NCBI RefSeq assembly: GCF_002443255.2
Contig: NW_019211454.1
Location: forward strand, 30,169,061 to 30,233,060
Length of the DNA: 64,000 nucleotides
Direction: 5' to 3'
Origin: Varroa destructor
Taxonomy: Eukaryota; Arthropoda; Arachnida; Mesostigmata; Varroidae
The number at the start of each line of letters is the position of its first letter. Position 1 is the stretch's first letter. The notes beneath the pieces are model-generated. The model was not told the DNA's origin. It saw only the letters and a program-made list of their open reading frames with translations, and did no database searches. Shown here piece by piece: positions 53,361 to 64,000 of this stretch. The position numbers and the translations under genes were made by a program.

Positions 53361-53395
<35 letters not shown>
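53361..53395. repeat. TA dinucleotide repeat, 35 bases
   Basis: Perfect (TA)n array without interruption. Confidence 0.95.
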
Positions 53396-53398
<3 letters not shown>

Positions 53399-56300
53399 AC
53401 CAAGTTAATAATTAGGCCAATTTTTTTGTCTGAAACCATTAAACACCAAAACTTGGCTATTGAGAATTTAGGTGAATGATCGCTTTTGCAGACATTAAAT
53501 CGAATCCTACAAAGGATTATTGGCGCTTTCATATATCCATACCACGGATAAATTAACTAGCGATGCAATACAGTAGGTTCATTCTTTCCTACTTTCTAAA
53601 CAGCCTTTATCTTTTCCCTTGCTTTGTTGTGGTGCGATTGATCAGCTAGGTCCGTTTTAGGCCAACGGTGGGTGAAGGAGAAGTTCAAGACTGAAATGAT
53701 AAGCATGGTAGAAAGATGCTTCTGACAGGAAATGTTACTGTCTACCTCATGGGCAAGTATGTCTGACTATGGGTGTGTTCTTTCCAGTATGTGAACACGG
53801 CAACCACTACCCCTAGATATCTATTTCACTCTCTGCCTCCCCCTCCCCCTCTGTTGTCTTCAGGGTTGCAATTTTACACCCAAAAGACACCCCACCAAAT
53901 CGCTACCTCAGCCACCCCGCCAAGTGTTTTGAACACTGGGTGAACCCCACACCGCTCTCATCTTCTCGGAGATCGCTGGCGCTTTCTTCGCGGTTCTGTG
54001 CGCTGGCGGGCGCGTTCCTGCCACCAGCAGCGGCCGGAGCAGCGGTAGACGCGGAACTGTGCAGCCCTCTTACCTCACAACACAAGCTTGCCATTCTCTC
54101 GTGTGCACTCTGTCATACGGGTGGGCCACTTGACTCGTTCTGTCGATCACTGCCCACCCAACAACAAACACACGCATCTAAACCGGAGCAGATACAGGCC
54201 TGTGGATATGGCGTAACTCTGCAATGTCTATAAGAGGGCACACCACCGATTCTTCTCTTTGCCGAGGTTGTAATGGGAGAAACATTTAGAAAAACTTACG
54301 TTGCCTCAGGGGTGTTTGCCCTGCTTCACTTATGTGCATCCAGACAATCCAAGAAGGTGTAGACAGTTGAAAATCGACAAGCTGTCTTCGAGTTGGGTAA
54401 ACAATGCTTGACTGGTGCTATTTCAGTGCTTCGAAATCAGTAGGTGTGGTCGGTTAATAGGTCAATGTATCTAACTTAAGTGACGCCGCTGTCTTTCCAT
54501 CTGTACATACCTGCCGGCGTACTTATGAATTTCTAGTATACGCTGATCAGTTAATAGTTACAATGATGGGCGGAATTTAGTTAAATCGGGTTTGTTCCCG
54601 CTGCACCAACGACACGGCAGGGGAAACTTTAGCAGTTTAAAAAAATTATTAGTAGTCATTTAATAAATTATATTATGACAATTTACTGTTGAAACGATTA
54701 GAGCAAACGCTAACAAACATGAGGTTTAAATCCAGTCCTCTGACGCTCTCACACCAAGTTCACCTATGCCTTTCTAGCGTCCTAAATCAAAACTATGCTA
54801 GTATTAGGACGCATTTGCGATTTACTCGATTGTTGTACGTTGGAAATTCCCAGGGAACACAAAATATCTGCATTAATTTCTCTAGCAAGAAAAAACCAAC
54901 AATATTCAAATAACTTAGAGGGTACCGAAGTGTGACAACGCAGCCATATTAGTAACACAGCCATCGCGCCTCGTCGTTGTCGTCTGCTTCGGCCGAGTCT
55001 CGTCTCATTGTCCATCCCGTACGGCTTTGACCGTCGGTGCTCCATGTAAATAGTGGCAGAATGATAGTGTTAATAGTAACTGCACAACTACCAGCACAGG
55101 ACCATAGCCAATTGTAAGCAATGGGCCTGCGTTGATACTGAGGACGCAGACCACTGTTTTCGTTCATATCTCGCGATTGTACTGCTTTCTTTCGAACTTC
55201 TGCTGCGTTCCCAACTGCGTGCACAACAACTCTGTATCGTTGCGCGTTTCTGTGTCATCGCTGCTATAGCCAAAAAGACAAGAGTGCACATAATCCGAAT
55301 AACTCCATAATTCCACCATAGATCATAACTCATAACTGGCTTTATAGACACATGATTCGGCAGAACCCTTTGTTCGGACAAACATAACCCGCTCCTCGGC
55401 TAAACCTCCGCAGGCCGAGTACCGCTTCTTCTTCTTCCTTATCTTCGCCACGCTCCTCTTAGCTAGAGAAAAAAGCCCACTTACATAACACACGGCCAGT
55501 ATATGAGTGTATATCGTTCAATCCGACTAGATCTGAATGTCCATAAGGATGCTGTCATTGCAACTGCCCCGGTCCAACGCGCACTCCTGCTGAGCTTCTG
55601 ACCGCGAACGGAGACCGGGTAAAGAACAAAAGGGTAAAGCGGTTACACTGTACATCACAGCCGCCCAATAAAGGACCAGATTCCCATATAAGCCTAATTT
55701 TCTAGCTAACTATCGTCTGTTTTACTCATCTACACAAAATGGGGCTAACGATTAAGAGTCCTGTAAACCCAGACAGGATAGCAACCAGTATCAAAACTGA
55801 TAAGCGATATCAACAAGTTATTGAAATCAAAACAGATTGAAATGAAAACTGTTTGACTATTTATGCACAACTGTGTCACCCTCTAACAAAATTTGTGCAG
55901 GTTGTAGCGACCCACATAGATGTGAGAGAATTTGTTACAATTATTTGTCGGGATCGCTTGCGCCCTCCATTAATCTCTGTGTCAAAATATTACCCCTATA
56001 GCCGGCCTGATTTACTTATACCAACAGCAGCAGCGGCAGTTGCAGCGACATGCGATGTTAGCCCCGTATAAAATGCCCCTATGCGTCTCTCAACGTACGA
56101 ATGTTTGTGTGTGGCCCCGTTATTTATATACGGGGGTTTTTTATCGTTTCGAAATTAGTCACAATTTGCGTTTTTTCTTATTAACTTTTTCTATTTGCTC
56201 AACAGTAGTCGTTACATATTCGACGCGATTTAGTCACTGAACGTTAAGAATCTATGACAATATTCACACATGCACAATAACGGTGCGCCATGTTATATCT

Positions 56301-57393
56301 GTTATAGGCACGCTGTCCCTGGCCATAACGTGCATGACCGACTCGAACCGGCTTACTGTAGTTTCTATGGCTAGTGACGCCATTAAGTGCACATGAACGA
56401 TCGCAGTGGACTTACAATGATATGTTTACAACCATTTTCCTCTCAGCCAGTTTTGCTGTTTTCTATTACTTTTCCCAACGGATTCTTGTGTTTTCCTAGG
56501 AATATAAACAAAAATCTGTTCATTTCTTTTACGGATCAGCTCAGATGACGCGTGTTTCCCTCTGTTTCGACTTCGGCGACGTTCCGAGTGACCTCGTCCC
56601 TAGCGGCTGCTTTACTAGACATAGCGTCTTCGGATGCGTGGCGTGTACTATGATTTCAGAAGCACATGTTTCTCGTCCACATTGCTTCTTTCTAAGTATC
56701 TCCTCTAAGTAAGTCCCAACGAAACTTGTAGCTAACTCGCGTTTATGACAGCGCGAGCATACTCAAGAGAGCAGTCGATGGATTTTATTGGTTTTATCAA
56801 GAACAAGAATGACTAAAGAGAAGTTGTTCCTAACATTTACTTGTTTGTTGCCAATTCCACACATAGGGTGAAGAGTTTCACGACAGATCTCAGGGCTGTA
56901 GTTCAAGTATCATTACGACTCGACCGGTAACCAAAAGGGAGTACATCCCCTTTACGCCCCCGTTGACACATCAAGGATATCATTTAACCGTTATATGATG
57001 ACAGACCATATGCCGTACCCTCCAGTGGCGCTTACTTATTGATACTTTTGTCTCCTGGTTTCATCTTGCTGATAGCGTCTGCTGTACACATTATCCACTT
57101 TTTCAAACTTTTTTTTTTTTTTTTCTGGATATTTATAGGAACAACTGTTCTGGAGCCTTATATGTCGGGTCAAAATTCTAATAGAAGGCGGTCTATAATA
57201 GCAAGATATTCTACGCTTTCTGGTATAACCATATCGCACCGTATGCATGAGTCCGACCAGGATGAATATGCGGAATGAATATAATTTTTGTTGGTCTGTT
57301 TAAATACCTGTATGTTACCAATAAAAATGTATAAATTCCGCTGTACAAACACGAATCGTCAATGAAGCTGGTTCGTTCCAGCTATCTAAGTAG

Positions 57394-57448
57394 AAAAAAA
57401 GATTATTTTTTATAATAATATAAGTAAAAAAAAAAAGATTATTTTTTA
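57394..57448. repeat. Direct repeat of a 19-base A/T motif
   Basis: AAAAAAAGATTATTTTTTA occurs exactly at 57394-57412 and again at 57430-57448, 36 bases apart. Each copy is also nearly self-complementary. Confidence 0.9.
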
Positions 57449-58260
57449 AAATATTCAAAACAATCCCTGCCAGAATATACGCTTTACTCGATGATTTTTT
57501 TTTTATCAAAATTATTTCAGCCGGTTGTATATGCACTGTCAGCTTTAGTCTGTCTTTCACAGTCGTTTCCTCAGACTCCCGTCCTCTCACAAACTGCCTT
57601 CTGCCTTTCTCGATACATCTATTCTTCTGCATTTCTAACTACGCTCGTCCGGAGCCTTCCGGGGTCTGAAGCATGTTCGCATACTGACCCCGTCCATAGT
57701 GTATATATATATCAATGCACGACACTATGCACTGGGACGTTGACTAAAACCAGCGGTAATGGCATTGTCATTAAAAAGCAATTTTTCAACTGTACCGCGT
57801 GCAAACTGCTGAGCGATTCAACAGCTGAACAACATTGCGCATTGGAAACAGCGGCTGCAGGAAGCGCCTCAATTGCCTGCTTAGGCCTGAAGCAGCACAG
57901 TCACTGGTCTCGTTTGCGCGGACGGCAGCGCCGCTACAGCCCTGGCGGTAGAACCAGTACATCTTCAGCGTAGATGACTTCGCACCACCGTCAGTATCGC
58001 TACGGCATTTACTACCGCTACTGTCTATGGTCCGGCCTTTAACGACAATGCAAAACAGGCAGCAGCAGCAGCTAAGCAAATTGTCGGTTGGCTCGTTTTC
58101 TCCGAGCTGTTATTTCGATTGCTCGATTTTTTTTTCGCTGCTCGTAGCGTTACCAGTCGCATCCGATTCGAGGTTAGTGCGGTCGAGGATCTGGAATTTC
58201 AGGGTCCATAGGCCACATTGATTACAACGCTTTACACAATAGCGGAGGGAAGGGAGGGCT

Positions 58261-58271
58261 GGGGGGGGGGG
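58261..58271. repeat. Poly-G run of 11
   Basis: Eleven G residues after GGGAGGGCT; a G-rich stretch of about 30 bases in total. Confidence 0.85.
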
Positions 58272-61200
58272 TGTGCATTCGTGAAAAAAGGACGCTGTGT
58301 CGACGCTGCTAGAAAATCGACGAAATGGGAAAGAGATAAGGTGAACGGCAGACGCATCTTCCCCGGCGAGTTTCGCCAAACTGACATGTCGCAAAACTTT
58401 GTCTGAAGAAGCTCTTTTTTCGGCTGTTGCTCGCTCGGCTTCTGTTTGTCTCTCTGCTTCTACTTATTTGCCTAGCTAAGTGCTGTTCCGATGACACCCG
58501 TTGATCTGAGTGTCGTCAACATACAGCTCACAAAACGGGCAATGTCGTCTCATGCACAATTCGAACAAATGCGCGGCCATCAGATAGATGGATACAAGCG
58601 CCTGCGACTACGGGATCAGAAGCGGGCGGGCGGGCGAGAGGGGTCTGAACATCTTCAAATAATGTGGCTGCACATACGAGCAAAAGCTGATGTTGCAGTA
58701 TTTACGCGAACATAATCTTCGTCGTTGCAGTCCAGCCGGATCAACTGGATTGAATTGAAGCGAAACCAACTGAACCCCATTTGAATGTCATTGTCGTCGT
58801 CATCAAGCGACGTGGGCATTCGAATGATTCGACGATAATCAAACATAACAACGGCATAAAACCACGAATCGTCTTTCACACGAAGCTACATACCTGGATA
58901 GGCCAATAAACAAAACTATGGCTGCCACAGTTAGTCACGATAAGAGTCTCTAGCGAGCCGGCCAATGGACCAGTGTTAAACAGGAGGACACAAAACGAAG
59001 AAGATACCTTCTGTTCGCTCTCTGTGAGCGAAAAAACGAGAGATGTCGACTAGGTCGGCCTTTATTCGTCATTTACCAGGTAGGATCATGAAACAATCAT
59101 TATCTGCGTCCTCAGTGTCGCGAGATGCTTATGGGCACATGACTGCATGTGCGCCCTTCGCAGGCTGACTATCAGGCGCTATAGGACGTTATTATCTATT
59201 AGAGCGGTCAGATATGACCGTCGCTACGACTGCGAGAACGGCTACTACCGACCTCCCTGTTCTCACATTAACAGCCGTCCTGCAGCACTTGGTAGACTGA
59301 TATTCGACTTGGTCTTCGTTGCCGATCAGAGTGATGCTGCTGCTGCTGCTTCTACTGAACTCGGTACTAGAAGGGCGCACGGAAAAGAAGAGTCTCTGGA
59401 GTAGATAACTTAGCCGATATGTTGGAACTAGTGACGATCTGACGTAGTGGCGCTAGCGTCGACAGAGTGCAGACGATGCGATGGATGTGGGATAACGACG
59501 AAGATCGACGAAGTAGCATAGTTAAGGGATGTCTGAATGAGTGACAATACAAGGATTACAATGAGATTACATTGAAGCGGCTGTTAGAAACGCTGGACGG
59601 AGTCCATCTAGATCAAATTGTCACTTAAGCCAACCATGGCTGCCGCTACCAGAGGTCTGAATGGTTGAGCAATTGGTTTTGTATACGTATGCCTTTTACA
59701 ATGAGGGTGCAAGCTACTGAAAACGGTCAACTCGGAACTTAAACGATTTTGTAACCAGCCAAGACCGTTTAGGCATTCAGGCTGAAGAGATCCCTTGAAG
59801 GTCATATGACCAAGCTGAAATATAACATTTATATTCAAAGATGGAATTAACGCAATTCTGTAATAAGTGTATCATGGTTACGCAATGTATAAACGTTAAT
59901 AAACATGCATATTCGCTGGGTAACAGACGCAAAATCTAACAATATTTTGACAAAAAAGAAGAACAATCCAGGCTATCTTTTTTCAGAACTATATTACGAA
60001 ACAAACTCGATTGTTAGTAATCCACTCCTTTTAACTATAGAAATATATACTTAAATATAAAGATTGGAGTGAATCATGTTCTGGACCCGAATGATGGCGG
60101 TAGTGTTAATTGCAAGGAAGGTGTAGCGCAGACCAGTGTTGTAGACGTCGATCCAGCTTTTATCTGGCTCGTGAGCAATACGCATCGTTTTAGGAACAGG
60201 GGCCAAACTTTCGACGTCTTTACGTTCAGCATATTTTTTTTTCGCAAATAGCGAGAAAGGAACCAGCAATAAGTGTTTGATCAGCTCGCGGGACGAGTTA
60301 GCACCTATCTGGCCAATGGTCAGAATAGTCATCCGTTCATTCTCAGTTAATGTTACCTACCTCTGCCTGTCCGTATTTTTCGATGACTTTGAATTAAACT
60401 CGTATGAATTCGTGGGTGAAGACGCGGCCATCACTGCGGGAGGTCCGCACGGGTGTTTTGTTCGCGGCGGCGGGCGGCAGCAGCAGGAGCGGCAGTTTCT
60501 ATATTGTACACCTCGCCAAGGCGTACGGACATTGGCATTGTCAAATGACAGAGTCGGGTTGGAACTCGGGCCGACTCCTTCGTGACAGAAGTTCGAATCC
60601 AGAAACAGCTCGAACCGCTGCAGTGGCAGGCTATGTCATCTCTGTAGGTCAGTTTTCAGTTAGTTCCTTTGCCATCGCTCCGGGCTTGCGCCTGTTCTCT
60701 ATTTCGTTCGATCTATGTCTTCCTAAGACTCATCTTCTTTTCTCTATTGAAATCTCTTTTAGAGTAGTTTCCTTTATTTCTTGGTGGTGTTGATGGCGCG
60801 GTCCGACTGCACTGCGGTCTACGCGGGCGATGACAGAAGGTGTCGATTTGACGGCTATCGGGAGGGAACCTATCTGCGAGAGATCTGAGTAGATCTATTG
60901 CCACCGTAGGTGCGCATCTCCCCACAAGCCTACCCCCATCCCTGATTGAAATGCATTCGGCACCCCCTGCTGTCTAAGTAGCTGGCTATAAGAGACGGTA
61001 TCGATAGGACCTGAGGGATGATAAGGCTGCTGCAGTCGGCGAAGAAGAGTGGAGTCTGTTTCTCTTTTCTGCAACATAGGGATGACACCCAGCTTAGTGT
61101 CGTGTCCAACTCTCTATAGTCAAACTACGGCAGCGGCTACAACAGAGAAAAAACAGCCTACACGTCGCGTTTGCAACCCCTACGGCTGCCACTGTAGTAG

Positions 61201-62858
61201 TCCCGCTGGTTCTGCACTCCATATGAACTTGTTGAGCTTTTCGAATAGCTGGGCCTATCATCACGCTTTAGAGTAACACCTATGTTTGCCTATAATAGCC
61301 TGTAAATATTGCTAATCTGCGCTCTTACAGCTTGGGCAAAGGTAGATGATTACATGCCATGTTATCACGTATTTTATCTAATGACTTGCTGTTCTAATGA
61401 GAGATCTGGAGTAAAAAACGTTCAGCCAGATGGAAAACACTGTTATATCGTATATAGATGGCACCGTACTAGTTATGCGAGCCATTATGGACCTTCTACC
61501 AGGTAACAACTCCGATTGTCTGTCAAACGAGTTTGAGCCGCTGCTCTTATTCTCACGATTTAACATTGCACTTATACGAGCAAGTCATTTTCACTAACAA
61601 TGTTTTAACACACAGAAGGCAGGAACAAGATGTTAAGCAACCTATAGCGAGTTGAATGTTTACCTTCAGTAATCGAACGATGATGTAACGTGCAAAAAAT
61701 GCATTGGCATGGATACGAGTTTGCTTTAAAACCTAAAAAGATTCTTTGAAATTCTCACAGTAAATGCCAAGTTCTAATGTAAGATAGGCACTAGCTCTCT
61801 TCGGCCATATTGTGTGTGTGGCCTTGCAGTAGGTAGATCGCATAAGCCTCCACAAAGACGCTGACACGACTCAGAGTTTGTCTGCACCGAAAATGGAGCA
61901 AGGGTCTGAATCCTGATGGATCATCTATTCTCTTTAGGATTTAGCTTACGCGCACAAGCACACTCACATCGACGCATAGACGGTCATACAAACACAGACA
62001 GTTGCACGTGCTTCCTTCTTCTGCTCAGATGACCCGTAATTCGAAGAGCTACCATTCTTTAATAACCCTCGAGGATTTCACTTAACCAAAGCCCCACAGT
62101 CTGCCGCAACGTCAAATATGTGCCTTATGAGCTGGTCGACTATTGTTTGATTACGAGTTTTTACTTTCCTTTGCTCTCGAACCTGTTACATGAAGTGAGA
62201 TATAGAGCGGCTGCTTTTACTGCGTCCGGCAAAGAATGCTAATCCTCTATCAGTCATTTAGATCTTACGAAGAATAATTTCGAAATACTTTGAAAGATAT
62301 TTCACCGTTGCGTTTGAATGAAGCGCACAATTACTACTGCCAAAGCGTCATACTCCCTATATTTCGTATAACGTTTCGTTGCTTTCATCGTATCACGACG
62401 CATAGAACCTTCCGCGATTTTTGTTTTTGATTTTGTTAGAATTGACAAATTCCAAATGTGTTGTTATCGTTAGTGGCTTTTGTTAATACGATACTTAGTA
62501 AGCTTACGCTGCTAACAATTGGCTAACCGTTTGCGCATATGTTATTGAGCAGCCGATATTTAGTGAAACTGCGTACGATTTTGTCTCAGATTTGTTAGCT
62601 ATTACATTGTATAATAGTCCTTCATAATTAGTTTGCAAGTCTGATATATTATCGAATGGAATTGGAAAAAAAAAGTCGTTTTAATTGGTTTTTTGCTATA
62701 AATCGATTTTTTGCGCCAGTTGATACATTTGTTGTCGCTGTTACCGCCAATTTTTTGTTGTTACGAGTTATTTGGGTGCCCCTTTCTTTCTTTCAGGGGC
62801 CATGTTGGCGTTAGCCCTCTCAAGAGGTTCGTAATTCTCGTTTTCGAAAAGTCGTCGC

Positions 62859-62860
62859 AT

Positions 62861-62911
<51 letters not shown>
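62859..62911. repeat. AT dinucleotide repeat with one interruption, 53 bases
   Basis: Two AT arrays are joined by a single TATTAT slip at about 62881-62886. This is the longest simple repeat in the window. Confidence 0.95.
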
Positions 62912-62914
<3 letters not shown>

Positions 62915-64000
62915 TCGTTCTGTTTTGCGCAGCCTCATCGTCCACAAGTCCGCGAGTCTCGACATTGAGTCTGGCCAGAGGGTTGACAGAGACCGATCGC
63001 ATCCCAATCCCCATGCGCCCACTGCCGTCCGTTTGCTTGCCTGCTTTCCCGTTGGAGCACGGTGCGCGGTGGCTGTATGCTATCAACTACTGCTTTGTCT
63101 GCCATAGGGAAAAAGGGGTCTCAACTGCTCGAATCGATGCGGCGGCCGGCGCTCCCACTGCTGCTGTCGAACGCCATCGAGATGACGGAGCACTTTCCAA
63201 AAAACTCCATACAGACACACACACACCCATAGACACACGTGGGCTCACATAGAAAGCCAACGCGGAAGAATGGAGAGAAGTTGGATACCAACTCAAAGAC
63301 ACGACCTATGACGGTAGAAAAAGGACCAACAAGCGTAGCGCGTTCGTCCGGTCGCGATCTTGCCGTTCGCATAGCCGCTGTCTATGTAATGGCGGTCGGC
63401 GAGAGACAGGCGGAGAACCGCGAATCAAATGGTTCCGCCGGTCGAAGTCATCACTGGACTGTCAGCACACCTCAGAGCAGCGCACCTAGGCCTACTTACT
63501 AGGGCCCTTTCTGAACGAAGAAAGGACCCGACGAGAGAGCAGCGGTTACATAGGCGCGGTGGAAGAGGCTGAATTAGATGAGATGAAAACGAGCCCGAAT
63601 AACAAGCAGGACGAAAGGGAGACTCGTCAATTCGAGTTCATTTTAAATTCTCTACTTGGCCAACGATGCCAGCGGAACTATAGAGCAATACCGGGCTAGT
63701 CAACGAGCCAGTTCGTATAGTGGGGAGGAGAACCCCAAAAAGTCTTGGAGGTTGAGTGAGTATATGTTTTCACTACCGTAGCCGCATACACACACGCACA
63801 TGGCTCCAATAAACGGGAGCGACTTCAAAGTATTCGATCATGTTCTTGTTCATTTTACAACAAAGTGTCGTCCCCTTCTTCGCGGTGTCCATTGCACGCT
63901 TTCGTGCGTTTCGAAGTTTGTTGAAAGGGCATGTAAAATGGGTGTTTGCCAGGAAGTACAAAAGAGTGCAAGATATGATTGGTTTCGTACCGGAGGCTAA

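Larger units (their letters stand above)
47311..64000 (+). other. Downstream dac intron (partial, at least 16.7 kb)
   Basis: It begins with GTAAGA. No supported exon lies between here and the window end. It contains C and G homopolymers (52977-52990, 58261-58271), TA arrays (53361-53395, 62859-62911), a duplicated A-GATTA-T motif (57394-57448) and CAG/CTG-rich spots (58048-58072, 59334-59355). GC-richer blocks occur near 48600-49250, 53900-54230, 57800-58700 and 62920-63600. An open, acidic and charged frame without an early ATG runs 63490-63696 but matches no part of Dachshund that I know. An unrelated gene beginning after dac cannot be excluded for the distal part, but I see no evidence for one. 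Confidence 0.7.

Overview
The window is eukaryotic nuclear DNA from an animal, most likely an arthropod. It is about 98% non-coding, has no long uninterrupted genes, and is littered with microsatellites and homopolymer runs. Its only convincing coding sequence is a set of four short exons on the + strand with GT..AG borders. Spliced in order, their phases fit exactly and they give one continuous protein of about 342 residues. That protein is the middle and C-terminal part of the transcriptional cofactor Dachshund (dac/DACH). The diagnostic part is the Dachshund C-terminal box (DACHbox-C), which starts in exon 3 (SVESLLKNIQALLRL...) and continues in exon 4 (...TQLKLEIQKEKDSRAHLEKQ). The glutamine-rich linker, the large introns and the lack of recognisable transposon coding sequence are compatible with a mite or other chelicerate, but the sequence alone does not fix the species.

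Layout: 1-16622 is a partial upstream intron. Exon 1 of the visible set is 16623-16753, followed by a 15.6 kb intron. Exon 2 is 32325-32709 (rich in Q, A and H), followed by an 11.2 kb intron. Exon 3 is 43935-44362, followed by a 2.9 kb intron. Exon 4 is 47227-47310, and then at least 16.7 kb of intron runs to the window end. The exons with the N-terminal DACHbox-N (SKI/SNO/DAC fold) must lie upstream, and the last exon(s), carrying the end of the coiled coil and the C-terminus, must lie downstream.

The introns hold tandem repeats (CATA/TATG, TA, GGGCA, CTGT, TAA and CAG/CAA runs), G and C homopolymers, several perfect or near-perfect inverted repeats, and a CpG-dense then pyrimidine-rich island at about 30000-31000, just upstream of exon 2. 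They also hold a few open reading frames of 130-215 codons, none recognisable. I see no rRNA, tRNA, CRISPR, transposase or reverse transcriptase. The most unusual points are a perfect 19-bp hairpin in the first intron, NAGNAG-type acceptors at two dac exons, and an exon 4 read-through frame that would add a hydrophobic, membrane-like tail.
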